Shown one piece after another: positions 1 to 9,025 of a stretch of DNA of 64,000 bases; position 1 is the stretch's first letter; each line of letters starts with the position of its first letter. The stretch lies in the NCBI RefSeq assembly GCF_031458115.1, contig NZ_JAVDXV010000002.1, positions 62,001 through 126,000 on the forward strand, given 5' to 3'. Below the pieces are notes generated by a model. The model was not told where the DNA came from. It ran no database searches and worked only from the letters and a program-made list of their open reading frames with translations. The position numbers and the translations under genes were made by a program. The DNA is from Pelomonas asaccharophilus_A. GTDB taxonomy: Bacteria; Pseudomonadota; Gammaproteobacteria; Burkholderiales; Burkholderiaceae_C.

Positions 1-1644
1 CAGCCCGTGCTGGCCACGTCGCTGGGCGACCCGCGCTACAACGACCGCCTTGTCGACACCACCACGGCCGCCTACCGCGCCCAGGCCAAGCGCGACCTGC
101 AAGGCCAGCTGAAGGCGCTGGCCGGTTTCGACAAGGCCAAGCTGGAGCCCAAGGACCGCGTGTCGTACGCGATGCTGAAGCTGGATCTGGAGCAGAACCT
201 CGCGGCCGAGCGCTTCCCCGAGTGGATGCAGCCCATCAGCCAGATCGGCGGCATGCCCAGCTTCCTGGCGCAGATGGGCACGGGCCAGTCCATCCAGCCG
301 TTCAAGACCACCAAGGACTACGACGACTGGCTCAAGCGCCTCGCGCTGGCCGTGCCCATCTTCGACGGCAGCATCGCCAACATGCGCTACGGCCTGAAGG
401 CCGGCGTGACCCAGCCCCGCGCCGTGATGGACAAAGTGCTGCCGCAGCTGACCGCGCTGGCCGTCACCGACCCCGAGCAAAGCCTGTTCTGGGGCCCGAT
501 CAAGAACTTCCCCGACGCCGTGCCGGCCGCCGACCGCGAGCGCATCACCGCCGCGATGCGTGAGCTGCTGTCTTCGAAGGTGCTGCCCGCCTACGCCCGC
601 CTGCTGGCCTTCGTTCGCGACGAGTACACGCCCAAGGCGCGCACCAGCACGGCCTGGTCGGCGCTGCCGGACGGCAAGGCCTGGTACGCGCACCGCGTGC
701 GCCAGTCCACGACCGTGGCGTTGTCGGCCGACGAAATCCACGCCATCGGCCTGAAGGAGGTCGCGCGCATCCTGGGCGAGATGGAGGGCGTGCGCAGGCA
801 GGTGGGCTTCCAGGGCGACCTGAAGGCCTTCTTCAAGCACCTGCAGGACGACCCCAAGTACTACTTCACCAAGCCCGAGGACCTGCTGGCCGGCTACCGC
901 GACCTGCAGAAGAAGATCAACAGCCTGACGCCCAAGCTGTTCGACATCTCGCCCAAGGCCGACTACGAGGTGCGCGAGGTCGAGGCCTTCCGCGCCGAGA
1001 GCGCGGCGGGCGCCTCGTACCAGAGCCCGTCCACCGACGGCTCGCGCCCCGGCGTGTTCTACGTGAACACCTTCAACCTGAAGGCCCAGCCCATCTTCGG
1101 CATGGAGACGCTGTCGCTGCACGAGGCGTCACCGGGCCATCACTTCCAGGTCGCCATCGCGCAGGAAGACCAGAACCTGCCCAAGTTCCGCCGCTACGGC
1201 AGCTTCTACGTGGCCTATGTGGAAGGCTGGGCGCTGTACGCCGAGAGCCTGGGCAAGGAGCTGGGCCTGTTCACCGACCCCTACCAGTGGTATGGGCGCC
1301 TGTCGGATGAGCAACTGCGTGCGATGCGGCTGGTGGTGGACACCGGCCTGCACCACAAGGGCTGGACCCGCGAGCAGGCCATCAAGTACATGCTGGACAA
1401 CTCGTCCATGGCCGAGAGCGATGTCATCTCCGAGGTCGAGCGCTACATCGTCTGGCCCGGCCAGGCGCTGGGCTACAAGATCGGGCAGCTGGAGATCACC
1501 AAGCTGCGCGCTGAGGCCGAAAAGGCGCTGGGCAGCAAGTTCGACATCAAGGGCTTCCACCGCGTCGTGCTGACGGCGGGGCAGGTGCCCATGCCCGTGC
1601 TGCGCGAGCTGGTCATGGAGTGGGTCGCCCAGCGCAGGCGTTGA
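1..1644 (+). CDS. DUF885 family protein (metallopeptidase-like), 5' truncated by window edge
   Basis: The frame is open from the first base, so the true start lies upstream; the GTG at 7 is only an internal codon. At least 547 residues remain. A HEASPGHH motif (nt 1120-1143) matches the HExxPGHH signature of DUF885 proteins, thought to be zinc-dependent peptidases or carboxypeptidase-like enzymes. A downstream YVEGWALYAE segment supplies the conserved Glu/Gly/Trp cluster of the same family. DUF885 proteins usually have about 580-600 residues and a secretion signal, so only the N-terminus should be missing. Substrate is unknown. The stop codon lies inside the -35 box of the following tetR promoter. 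Confidence 0.9.
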   Translation, partial: QPVLATSLGDPRYNDRLVDTTTAAYRAQAKRDLQGQLKALAGFDKAKLEPKDRVSYAMLKLDLEQNLAAERFPEWMQPISQIGGMPSFLAQMGTGQSIQPFKTTKDYDDWLKRLALAVPIFDGSIANMRYGLKAGVTQPRAVMDKVLPQLTALAVTDPEQSLFWGPIKNFPDAVPAADRERITAAMRELLSSKVLPAYARLLAFVRDEYTPKARTSTAWSALPDGKAWYAHRVRQSTTVALSADEIHAIGLKEVARILGEMEGVRRQVGFQGDLKAFFKHLQDDPKYYFTKPEDLLAGYRDLQKKINSLTPKLFDISPKADYEVREVEAFRAESAAGASYQSPSTDGSRPGVFYVNTFNLKAQPIFGMETLSLHEASPGHHFQVAIAQEDQNLPKFRRYGSFYVAYVEGWALYAESLGKELGLFTDPYQWYGRLSDEQLRAMRLVVDTGLHHKGWTREQAIKYMLDNSSMAESDVISEVERYIVWPGQALGYKIGQLEITKLRAEAEKALGSKFDIKGFHRVVLTAGQVPMPVLRELVMEWVAQRRR

Positions 1645-1670
1645 CGCCTCTAGGTCGCCTGTCCTACGAT
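1641..1670 (+). promoter_or_regulatory. Sigma70-like promoter of the TetR gene
   Basis: TTGACG (1641-1646) and TACGAT (1665-1670) are separated by 18 bp, a good match to the sigma70 consensus. The -35 hexamer overlaps the TGA stop of the upstream DUF885 gene. The -10 hexamer and most of the spacer lie inside the large palindrome at 1650-1689, so a bound repressor would block polymerase directly. Confidence 0.7.
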
Positions 1671-1689
1671 GCTAGGACAGATGACCTAG
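1650..1689. promoter_or_regulatory. Long palindromic operator, likely TetR autoregulatory site
   Basis: CTAGGTCGCCTGTCCTA (1650-1666) and TAGGACAGATGACCTAG (1673-1689) are inverted repeats matching at 15 of 17 positions around a 6-bp spacer. The palindrome overlaps the -10 box and ends just before the Shine-Dalgarno AGGAG (1688-1692). Self-repression through a palindrome at the promoter is the common arrangement for TetR genes, so the adjacent regulator is the obvious ligand. Confidence 0.75.
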
Positions 1690-1698
1690 GAGTCGCGC

Positions 1699-2322
1699 AT
1701 GCCGCGCAGCAAAGCCGCCTCGGTGCCCGCACCCGAAGCCACCACGCGGGATCACATCGTCGAAGTGGCCGACGCGCTGTTCTACCAGCGCGGCTTCGAC
1801 CGCACGTCGTTTGCCGACATCGCCGCGCAGGTGCAGATCTCGCGCGGCAACTTCTATTACCACTTCAAGAGCAAGGACGACATCCTTGCGGCCGTCATCG
1901 AGCGGCGCGCTGCGGGTACGCAGGCGATGCTGGAAGCCTGGGCCGGCGAGTCCGATGAGCCGCTGGAGCGTCTGCGCTGCTTCGCGCGGATGCTGATCGT
2001 CAACCGCAAGGACATCCAGCGCTACGGCTGCCCGGTGGGCAGTCTGTGCACCGAACTGGCCAAGCTGGAGCACCCGGCGCAAGGGCAGGCCGGCATGATC
2101 TTCGGCCAGTTCCGCGACTGGCTGCGCGAGCAGTTCGAGGCGCTGGGCCATGCAGACGACGCCCACGCGCTGGCGCTGCACCTGCTGTCGCGCAGCCAGG
2201 GCGTCGCCACGCTGGCCAATGCGTTCCGTGACGAAGCCTTCATCCGCCACGAGGTGGCGCTCATCGACGCCTGGCTGGCGTCGCTCGTACCACCCGCGCG
2301 CGCGCGTCGGCGCGCATCTTGA
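1699..2322 (+). CDS. TetR/AcrR family transcriptional regulator
   Basis: A 207-residue protein with a typical TetR N-terminal helix-turn-helix (about residues 18-64; core FADIAAQVQISRGNFYYHF) and an all-helical C-terminal ligand domain. The segment RYGCPVGSLCTELAK carries two cysteines in a position reminiscent of electrophile-sensing TetR regulators such as NemR; that sensing role is inference. The start is set by AGGAG at 1688-1692, six bases upstream. The gene has its own promoter overlapped by a strong palindrome, so autorepression is likely. The YciI-like gene follows after 12 bp and is probably cotranscribed. Confidence 0.92.
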   Translation: MPRSKAASVPAPEATTRDHIVEVADALFYQRGFDRTSFADIAAQVQISRGNFYYHFKSKDDILAAVIERRAAGTQAMLEAWAGESDEPLERLRCFARMLIVNRKDIQRYGCPVGSLCTELAKLEHPAQGQAGMIFGQFRDWLREQFEALGHADDAHALALHLLSRSQGVATLANAFRDEAFIRHEVALIDAWLASLVPPARARRRAS

Positions 2323-2334
2323 CCTGGAGTCCGC

Positions 2335-2634
2335 ATGTACATCGTCTTCCTTCGATTCGGCGCCCAGCGCGCGCAGGCCGGCCAGTGGATGGCCCAGCAT
2401 GGCCAGTGGCTGAAGCAGGGCCTGGACGACGGCGTGTTCCTGATGGCGGGATCTTTGGGCGAGGGGCAGGGCGGCGTCGTGCTGGCGCGTGGCCCTGACC
2501 GCGACAGTCTGCTCGCGCGCGTGGCGCAGGATCCCTTCGTCGAGCACGGCGTGGTTGACGCCGAGGTGCACGCCGTGTCGCCATCGCGCTGGGCACCGGG
2601 TATGGCTGAACTGTTTGCGCCTGCCGCCGCCTGA
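2335..2634 (+). CDS. YciI-like (YCII-domain) protein
   Basis: A 99-residue protein that fits the small YCII/ferredoxin-like fold: an N-terminal beta strand (MYIVFLRFG), a conserved His (AQHGQWL), a GSL segment and a C-terminal DPF motif before VEHGVVDAEVHAV. YciI proteins are cytoplasmic dimeric proteins of mostly unknown function, sometimes fused to or encoded near regulators and detoxification enzymes. Start preceded by TGGAG. It sits 12 bp behind the TetR gene, so it is probably in the same transcript and part of that regulator's response. Confidence 0.85.
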   Translation: MYIVFLRFGAQRAQAGQWMAQHGQWLKQGLDDGVFLMAGSLGEGQGGVVLARGPDRDSLLARVAQDPFVEHGVVDAEVHAVSPSRWAPGMAELFAPAAA

Positions 2635-2760
2635 AGGCCGGCGTCGCTGCTTCTGTCGGCGTTCGCTGCGGCCTGTCCGTGCCGTCGTGCAGACTGTCGC
2701 CCGCGAGTGGGCGAGGCTAGGCGCGCCTCTTAGGCTGCGGTCTTCGACAAGGAGATTGCG

Positions 2761-3285
2761 ATGAACAACGCGAGAACGACGCGCGCAGCCTGGTTGCTGG
2801 CTGCAGGGCTGCTGGCCGTACCGGCCTGGGCCGGTGACGACGCCAAGAGCTTCAGCATCGGCTTTGAAGGCAAGGAGCGCGCATCGCTGGCCGATCTGGG
2901 CCTGCCGGCCTACCCCGGCGCCACGCCCTACAGCGAGAGCCAGGGCGACAAGTCGGCCGTGACGCTGGGCGCCTGGGCCGGGTCGTTTGGGCTGCGCGTC
3001 AGCGCGATGAAGTTCCAGGTGGCCGACTCGCCCGCCCGCGTGGCGGCTTTCTATGCCCAGGCCTTGAAGCAGCACGGCACGGTGCTGGACTGCCGCGAGC
3101 CGGCCGCCCGGGTCAAGCCACCCCAGGGTGACAAGACGGAGCGGCTGAGCTGCGAGGAAGGCGCGTTGCCGACCGGTGTCTACGAGTTCCGCGTCGGCAC
3201 CAGCAAGCGTTTTCGCGTCGTGAAGGTGACGCCGCACGGCGACGGCGCCCGCTTTGACATGGCGCGCGTTGCCTTGGGGAACTAG
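2761..3285 (+). CDS. Small secreted protein of unknown function
   Basis: A 174-residue protein that opens with a clear signal peptide (basic start, hydrophobic core WLLAAGLLAVPAWA, cleavage near residue 24). The mature part contains a PAYPGATPY segment and a helix predicted around SPARVAAFYAQALKQHG, as seen in various conserved secreted proteins of Burkholderiales. I do not recognise a named domain. Start preceded by AAGGAGA. Two cysteines (LDCREPAA and LSCEEGA) could form a periplasmic disulfide. Its stop overlaps the convergent czcA stop by 4 bp. Confidence 0.75.
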   Translation: MNNARTTRAAWLLAAGLLAVPAWAGDDAKSFSIGFEGKERASLADLGLPAYPGATPYSESQGDKSAVTLGAWAGSFGLRVSAMKFQVADSPARVAAFYAQALKQHGTVLDCREPAARVKPPQGDKTERLSCEEGALPTGVYEFRVGTSKRFRVVKVTPHGDGARFDMARVALGN

Positions 3286-6200
3286 CCTGCGCGCCGGTGC
3301 GCCCACCGGTACAGCAGCGGCAGCACCAGCAACGTCAGCGCGGTCGACGACAGGATGCCGCCAATGACCACCGTTGCCAGCGGCCGCTGCACCTCGGCCC
3401 CGGTGCCGGTGGCCAGCGCCATCGGCACGAAGCCCAGCGACGCCACCAGTGCCGTCATCAGCACCGGCCGCAGCCTTGAGACGGCGCCGTCGCGCACCGC
3501 ATCAGCCAGCCGCTTGCCCTCGTCGCGCAGCGCGCGGATGAAGGCCAGCATCACCAGCCCGTTCAGCACCGCCACGCCCGACAGCGCGATGAAGCCCACG
3601 CCCGCCGAGATGGACAGCGGGATGCCGCGCAGCCACAGCGCCACGATGCCGCCGGTCAGCGCGAACGGCACGCCGGTGAACACCAGCAGCCCGTCGCGCA
3701 CGTTGCCGAACATCGCGAACAGCAGCACGAACACCAGCCCCAGCGCCACCGGCACGACGACCTTCAGCCGCGCGGTGGCGGACTGCAGTTGCTCGAAGCT
3801 GCCGCCCCACTGCATCCAGTAGCCGGCGGGCACCTTCACGCGCTCGGCGAGCTGGCCTTGCGCCTCGGCCACGAACGAGCCCACGTCGCGCCCGCGCACA
3901 TTGGCCGTCACGACGACGCGGCGCTTGCCGTTCTCGCGGCTGACCTGGTTGGCGCCGGGCTGCAGGTCGAAGGTGGCCACTTCGCCCAGCTGCACATGGC
4001 CGCCCGAGGGCAGTTTCAGCGGCAACCGCTTCAGCGCGTCCAGGTCACCGCGCAGGCTTTCCGGCAGCCGCACCAGCAGGTCGAAGCGCCGGTCACCCTG
4101 GTACACAGCACCGGCCTCCTGCCCGGCGATGGCCGTGGACACGGTCTGCTGCACGTCCGCCAGGCTCAGGCCCAGCCGCGCGATGCGGTCGCGGGCGATG
4201 TCCATCGTCAGCACCGGCAGGCCAGTGGTCTGCTCCACCTTCACGTCGGCGGCGCCGGGCACGTCCTGCAGCACCTTGGCGATCTGTGCGGCGGTGCCTT
4301 CCATCGTCGCCATGTCGTCGCCGAACACCTTCACCGCCACGTCGGCCCGCACGCCCGAGATCAGCTCGTTGAAGCGCATCTGGATGGGTTGCGTGAACTC
4401 GTAGTTGTTGCCGGGCAGCTTCGCGGCCAGCTCCTGCAGGTCGGCCATCACCGCGTCGGTGGTCTTCTTCGGGTCGGGCCACTCGGCGCGCGGCTTGAAC
4501 ATCACATACGTGTCGGCCACGTTGGGCGGCATGGGGTCGGTGGCAACCTCGGCCGTGCCGATCTTGGAGAACACGCGTGCCACCTCCGGTGCCTGCAGCA
4601 GCGTACGCTCCAGCTCGCGCTGCATCTCCACCGCCTGGCCCAGCGCCGTGCCGGGGATGCGCATCGCGTGCAGCGCCACGTCGCCTTCGTCCAGGCTGGG
4701 AATGAACTCGCTGCCCATGCGCGTGGCCATCAGCGCGCTCAAGCCGACGGTCACGCCGGCGATGGTCATCACCAGCGCGGGGTTGGCGAAGGTCCAGTCC
4801 AGCAGTGGCGTGTAGCCGCGCCTTGCGGCGGCCATCAGCCGGTTGTCCTTCTCCTCGACCTTGCCGGTGACGAGCATCGCCACGGCCGCCGGCACGAAGG
4901 TGACGGACAGCAGCATGGCGCCCAGCAGCGCGATGACGACCGTGAACGCCATCGGGTGGAACATCTTTCCTTCCACGCCGCTCAACGCAAAGATGGGCAG
5001 GTAGACCACCATGATGATGAGCTGCCCGAACAGCAGCGGCCGGCGCGCCTCGCGGGCGGCGGCGAACACCTCGGCAAAGCGCTCCTTGCGCGTCAGCAAA
5101 CGGCCGGCCGATGCCTGCGCATGCCCCAGCCGGCGCAGGCAGTTCTCGACGATGACGACGGCGCCGTCCACGATGATGCCGAAGTCCAGCGCGCCCAGGC
5201 TCATCAGGTTGGCGCTCACCTTGTTGGCCACCATGCCGCTGAACGTGAACAGCATGGACAGCGGGATCACCGCCGCCGTGATGACGGCCGCGCGCAGGTT
5301 GCCCAGGAAGGCGAACAGCACCGCGATCACCAGCAGCGCGCCTTCAATCAGGTTGGTGCGCACGGTCTTGATCGCCTTGTCGATCAACGTCGTGCGGTCG
5401 TACACCGTCTGCGCGATGACGCCAGCAGGCAGGCTGCGGTTGATCTCTTCCAGGCGCTTGTCCACGGCCAGCGACACCTGCCGGCTGTTCTCGCCCATCA
5501 GCATGAACACCGTGCCCAGCACCACCTCGCGGCCGTTCTCGGTGGCCGCGCCCGTGCGCAGCTCCTGGCCGAAGCCCACATCCGCCACGTCGCGCACGCG
5601 CACCGGCGCGCCCTGCGTGGTGGTGACGACGATGTCGGCGATGTCGTCCAGGCTCTTCACCTGGCCCGGCGCGCGTATCAGCACCTGCTCGCCGCGCCGC
5701 TCGATGTAGCCGGCGCCAACGTTGGCGTTGTTGCGCTCCAGCGCGTTCACGACGTCGGCCAGCGTCAGGCCGCGCGCGGCCAGGCGGTCGGGCCAGGGCG
5801 AGACCTGGTACTCCCGCGCAAAGCCGCCGATGGTGTTGATCTCGGTTACGCCGGGCACCGTGCGCAGCTGCGGCTTGACGATCCAGTCCTGGATCTCGCG
5901 CAGGTCCGTCGGCGTGTACGGCGTGCCGTCGGGCTTCAGTGCGCCGGGCTTGGCCTCCACGGTCCACATGTAGATCTCGCCGAGACCCGTGGAGATGGGG
6001 CCCAGCGTCGGCGTCAGGCCGGCCGGCAGCGCTTCGCGCGCCTGCTGAATGCGCTCGCCGACGAGCTGGCGGGCGAAGTAGATATCGGTGCCCTCCTTGA
6101 AAACGACGGTGACCTGCGACAAGCCGTAGCGCGACAGCGAGCGCGTCTGCTCCAGACGGGGCAGGCCGGCCATGGCCGTCTCGATCGCATACGTGACGCG

Positions 6201-6389
6201 CTGTTCGGCTTCCAGCGGCGAGTAGCCCGGCGCCTCGGTGTTGATCTGCACCTGCACGTTGGTGATGTCGGGCACGGCGTCGATGGGCAGGCGCTGGTAG
6301 GCGAACACCCCCAGCACCGCCATGCCGAACACAGCGAGCAATACCAGCCAGCGCTGCGCGATGGCGAAGCGGATGAGTTTTTCGAACAT
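3282..6389 (-). CDS. czcA: Heavy-metal efflux RND transporter, CzcA family
   Basis: A 1035-residue inner-membrane RND pump of the usual family length. TM4 carries DFGIIVDGAVVIVEN with Asp402, Asp408 and Glu415, the same proton-relay residues and numbering as CzcA of Cupriavidus, which favours the HME1 (Zn/Co/Cd) class over the monovalent CusA class. The DVVNALERNNANVGAGYIERRGEQ segment in the porter domain is also typical. It is the last gene of the minus-strand czcI-C-B-A cluster, 9 bp after czcB, and exports divalent cations with CzcB and CzcC across both membranes. Metal specificity is inferred. Confidence 0.95.
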   Translation of the reverse strand: MFEKLIRFAIAQRWLVLLAVFGMAVLGVFAYQRLPIDAVPDITNVQVQINTEAPGYSPLEAEQRVTYAIETAMAGLPRLEQTRSLSRYGLSQVTVVFKEGTDIYFARQLVGERIQQAREALPAGLTPTLGPISTGLGEIYMWTVEAKPGALKPDGTPYTPTDLREIQDWIVKPQLRTVPGVTEINTIGGFAREYQVSPWPDRLAARGLTLADVVNALERNNANVGAGYIERRGEQVLIRAPGQVKSLDDIADIVVTTTQGAPVRVRDVADVGFGQELRTGAATENGREVVLGTVFMLMGENSRQVSLAVDKRLEEINRSLPAGVIAQTVYDRTTLIDKAIKTVRTNLIEGALLVIAVLFAFLGNLRAAVITAAVIPLSMLFTFSGMVANKVSANLMSLGALDFGIIVDGAVVIVENCLRRLGHAQASAGRLLTRKERFAEVFAAAREARRPLLFGQLIIMVVYLPIFALSGVEGKMFHPMAFTVVIALLGAMLLSVTFVPAAVAMLVTGKVEEKDNRLMAAARRGYTPLLDWTFANPALVMTIAGVTVGLSALMATRMGSEFIPSLDEGDVALHAMRIPGTALGQAVEMQRELERTLLQAPEVARVFSKIGTAEVATDPMPPNVADTYVMFKPRAEWPDPKKTTDAVMADLQELAAKLPGNNYEFTQPIQMRFNELISGVRADVAVKVFGDDMATMEGTAAQIAKVLQDVPGAADVKVEQTTGLPVLTMDIARDRIARLGLSLADVQQTVSTAIAGQEAGAVYQGDRRFDLLVRLPESLRGDLDALKRLPLKLPSGGHVQLGEVATFDLQPGANQVSRENGKRRVVVTANVRGRDVGSFVAEAQGQLAERVKVPAGYWMQWGGSFEQLQSATARLKVVVPVALGLVFVLLFAMFGNVRDGLLVFTGVPFALTGGIVALWLRGIPLSISAGVGFIALSGVAVLNGLVMLAFIRALRDEGKRLADAVRDGAVSRLRPVLMTALVASLGFVPMALATGTGAEVQRPLATVVIGGILSSTALTLLVLPLLYRWAHRRAG

Positions 6390-6398
6390 CTCGCCTCC

Positions 6399-7703
6399 TC
6401 AGTGCTCGTGCGCCGCTTCGCTCTTGCCGAGCTCGGCCTTCACGATGAAGCTGTTCTTCGCCGCATAGCGCTCGCCCGCGGGCAGACCTTGCACGATCTC
6501 GATGTGCTTGTCGTCGGCACGGCCGGTCTTCACCACCACGGTCTCGAACTGCTGCGCGCGCCTGACGAACACGACCGAGCGGCCTTCCAGCGTCTGCACC
6601 GCATCCAGCGTGACGGCCACCGGCACGTCCACCTCTCCGTGCGTCAGCGTCACGCTGACCGGCAGGCCCGGCCGCCACACGCCCTGCGGGTTGGCCAGCA
6701 CCACGCGCGCCGTCGCGCTGCGGCTTTGTTCGCCCACCAGCGCGCCTACGTAGCTGAGCTTGCCTGGGGCCTCGGCATCGAACGCCGTGGCTTTCACGCG
6801 CGTGTGTGCGCCCGGCTGCAGCCGGGCCAGGTCTTGCGCCGGCACCACCAGCTCCACCCAGACGCTGCTCAGGTCGGCCAGCTGGAAGATGGCGGCGTCT
6901 TCCTTCAGCGCCTCGCCCACGCTGATCTTCTTGTCGACGACAACGCCGGCGATGGGTGCGCGGATCTCCAGCTGCGCCAGGCCTTGCGTGCCGCTGCCGC
7001 CGGACGCACCCAGCGCGGCCAGCTTCTGGCGCTCGCGCTCGACGGTGATCTCGGCCTCCTGCAGCGCCTGGCGCGCGGCCAGGTAGTCCTGCTGGGCGGA
7101 GATCTTGTCCTCCCACAGCTTCTTCTCGCGGTCGTGCGTCTGGCGCGCCAGCGCCAGGCGCTTCTCCGCCGCCAGCGCTTCGGCGCGCTGGTCGGCCAGC
7201 GCCGGGCTGGTGACGACGGCCAGCACTTGGCCGCGCTGCACGCGGTCGCCTGCGCTCACGCGCACGGCCTGCACTACGCCGGCCAGGCGCGGCGTGACGA
7301 CGACGCTGCGGTCCTGGTTCAGCTTCACCTCGCCCATCAGCTCCAGCGTGCCGGCGATGCGTTGCGGCCCCGCCGTTGCGAGCTTGATGCCGTTGTGGCG
7401 CAGCTGCTCGTCGTTGAAGCTGGCGCGCGGTGCGGGCTCGGCGTGTGCCGCGGGGGCCGAAGCGGCGGCAGGCGCTGCGGGCTTGTCGTGATCGTGATCG
7501 CCGTCCTTGTGGTCGTGGCCGTCCTTGTGGTCATCGGACTTGGCCGCGGGCTTTTCGTGCTCGTGGCCATGGTCGCCATGGCCTTGTTCAGCGTCGTGGT
7601 CGTGTCCGCCGGCGGCTTGCTTGCCGCTGCGCAGGATGAAGGCGCCCAGCACGACGGCGATGACCAGCACGGCCGCGATGGCCAGCTTGTTTTTCTTGTC
7701 CAT
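6399..7703 (-). CDS. czcB: Periplasmic adaptor (membrane fusion protein) of the CzcCBA pump
   Basis: A 434-residue protein with an N-terminal membrane anchor (residues about 7-25) followed by a histidine/aspartate-rich stretch (about residues 33-80) containing repeated HDHD, HGHEHE, HKDGHDH and DHDHD motifs, which should bind divalent metal in the periplasm. A lipoyl/hairpin region and beta-barrel follow, with a MFP C-terminal domain. It links CzcA to the outer-membrane channel and may act as a metal scavenger. Gap to czcC is 3 bp and to czcA 9 bp, so the genes are one operon. The His-rich insert resembles that of Cupriavidus CzcB. Confidence 0.93.
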   Translation of the reverse strand: MDKKNKLAIAAVLVIAVVLGAFILRSGKQAAGGHDHDAEQGHGDHGHEHEKPAAKSDDHKDGHDHKDGDHDHDKPAAPAAASAPAAHAEPAPRASFNDEQLRHNGIKLATAGPQRIAGTLELMGEVKLNQDRSVVVTPRLAGVVQAVRVSAGDRVQRGQVLAVVTSPALADQRAEALAAEKRLALARQTHDREKKLWEDKISAQQDYLAARQALQEAEITVERERQKLAALGASGGSGTQGLAQLEIRAPIAGVVVDKKISVGEALKEDAAIFQLADLSSVWVELVVPAQDLARLQPGAHTRVKATAFDAEAPGKLSYVGALVGEQSRSATARVVLANPQGVWRPGLPVSVTLTHGEVDVPVAVTLDAVQTLEGRSVVFVRRAQQFETVVVKTGRADDKHIEIVQGLPAGERYAAKNSFIVKAELGKSEAAHEH

Positions 7704-7706
7704 GGA

Positions 7707-8918
7707 TCAGTCCTTTTGGTCTTGTGTGTTGCGGCCGAGCAGCCGGTCGAGTTCGGCAGCGGCGCGGTGGGCATCGGCACTGGCCTGCAGCTGCTGGCGG
7801 CGCAGCTGGAACAGGCTGCGCTGCGCGTCCAGCACGTCCAGGAAGGCGAACTTGCCCAGCTCGTAGCCCTTCAGCGCGGTGTCAAACGCCGTCTGTGCGA
7901 CGGGCAGCGCGTCATCGGCCAGCAGCCGCGCCTGCTCGCGGCTGGCGCGCAGGCGCTCGGTGGCGGCGGCCACGTCGGCCTGCAGCTTCAGCGTGGCGGC
8001 GGTCAGCGCCTCGCGGGCCTGGTCCTCGCGCCGCAGCGCTTCCAGCAGGCCGCCCTGGTTGCGGTCGCTCACCGGCAGCGGCAGCGAGAAGCCGATGACG
8101 GCCTGCGTGCGGCCCAACTCGGCGTCGCGCTTGGCGCCCACCGTGAAGGTCAGGTCGGGCACGCGCTTGGCGCGCTCGCCTTCGGTCAGCGCCTGGCGGC
8201 GGGTGATGTCCAGCTGCGCCAGTCGCAGCGCGGGCGCGTCGGCCGTCCACGCGGCCAGCTGCGCCTCGGTGGGCGGCGCGGGCAGGGCGCCGGTGCCGCC
8301 TTCAAGGGCGGTGACCGCCTGCGGGCCTTGCGCCCACAGCGCGGCCAGCCGGGCGCGGGCCTGCAGCGCCTCGCTCTGCGCCTGGGCCAGCTCGGCGCGC
8401 GCCTGCGCTTCGGCGACGCGGGCCTTGGCCAGCTCCAGCGGCGGCACCTTGCCCGCCTGCAGACGTTTGTCGGCGGCGTTCGTGGCGCTGCCCGCCAGCT
8501 CGACGGACGACGTGGCGAGCCTGGCCTGCGCCTCGGCGCCCAGCAGCTCGAAGAAGGCCGCGGCCACGGCGGCGCGCACCTCGGCCTGCTTGGCCAGCAG
8601 CATCACGGCGGCCTGCTCGCGCGCCTGGGCGGCGGCGGCCTGGCGGGCGGTGCGCTTGCCGCCCAGCTCGATGGCCTGGCTGAGCTGCACGGTGGACGTG
8701 CGCGTGGCGGCGCGGGTGTCTTCCAGCAGCACGCCCAGCTCGGGATTGGGCCGCGCGCCGGCCTGCAGTTCGGCGCCTTGCAGCGCCTGCAGCTCCAGCC
8801 GCGCGTGGGCCAGGTCGGGGTTGTGGGTCAGGGCCAGGGCTTGCGCCTCGGCCAGCGTCAAGGCGTCGCAGACGCCAGGGGCCAGCGCCAACAGCAGCGC
8901 CGGTAACAGGGATCGCAT
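7707..8918 (-). CDS. czcC: TolC-family outer-membrane channel of the CzcCBA pump
   Basis: A 403-residue protein with a signal peptide (MRSLLPALLLALAPGVCDA) and the two-fold repeated alpha-helical pattern of outer-membrane efflux proteins: LTLAEAQALALTHNPDLAHARLELQALQ at the N-terminus and long Ala/Glu/Arg-rich helices after that. The GYELGKFAFLDVLDAQRSLF segment near the C-terminus is the standard OEP signature. It forms the exit duct for metal pumped by CzcA/CzcB. It is separated from czcI by about 107 bp holding a hairpin. Confidence 0.92.
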   Translation of the reverse strand: MRSLLPALLLALAPGVCDALTLAEAQALALTHNPDLAHARLELQALQGAELQAGARPNPELGVLLEDTRAATRTSTVQLSQAIELGGKRTARQAAAAQAREQAAVMLLAKQAEVRAAVAAAFFELLGAEAQARLATSSVELAGSATNAADKRLQAGKVPPLELAKARVAEAQARAELAQAQSEALQARARLAALWAQGPQAVTALEGGTGALPAPPTEAQLAAWTADAPALRLAQLDITRRQALTEGERAKRVPDLTFTVGAKRDAELGRTQAVIGFSLPLPVSDRNQGGLLEALRREDQAREALTAATLKLQADVAAATERLRASREQARLLADDALPVAQTAFDTALKGYELGKFAFLDVLDAQRSLFQLRRQQLQASADAHRAAAELDRLLGRNTQDQKD

Positions 8919-8965
8919 CGAACTCTCCGGTGGTGGAACAACGGCGGACGGTTCGGCGCGCGGCC

Positions 8966-8982
8966 GGCACCCGGCGGGTGCC
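8966..8982 (-). other. Perfect hairpin between czcI and czcC
   Basis: GGCACCC-GGC-GGGTGCC forms a perfect 7-bp stem with a 3-base loop in the 107-bp czcI-czcC gap. There is no following T tract on either strand, so it is not a classical terminator. It could be an mRNA processing or stability element that sets unequal czcI and czcCBA levels. Confidence 0.4.
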
Positions 8983-9025
8983 TCGCTTCAGCGATGAAGG
9001 AAAAGAGGGGAAGCGGCGCGCCGAA

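Noticed and set aside
3789..8906. A 1705-codon open frame on the plus strand across czcA-B-C
   Set aside because: It is antisense to three clearly conserved genes. In very GC-rich DNA such long antisense frames arise from codon bias; the translation is low-complexity (Arg, Gln, His, Ala-rich) with no domain.
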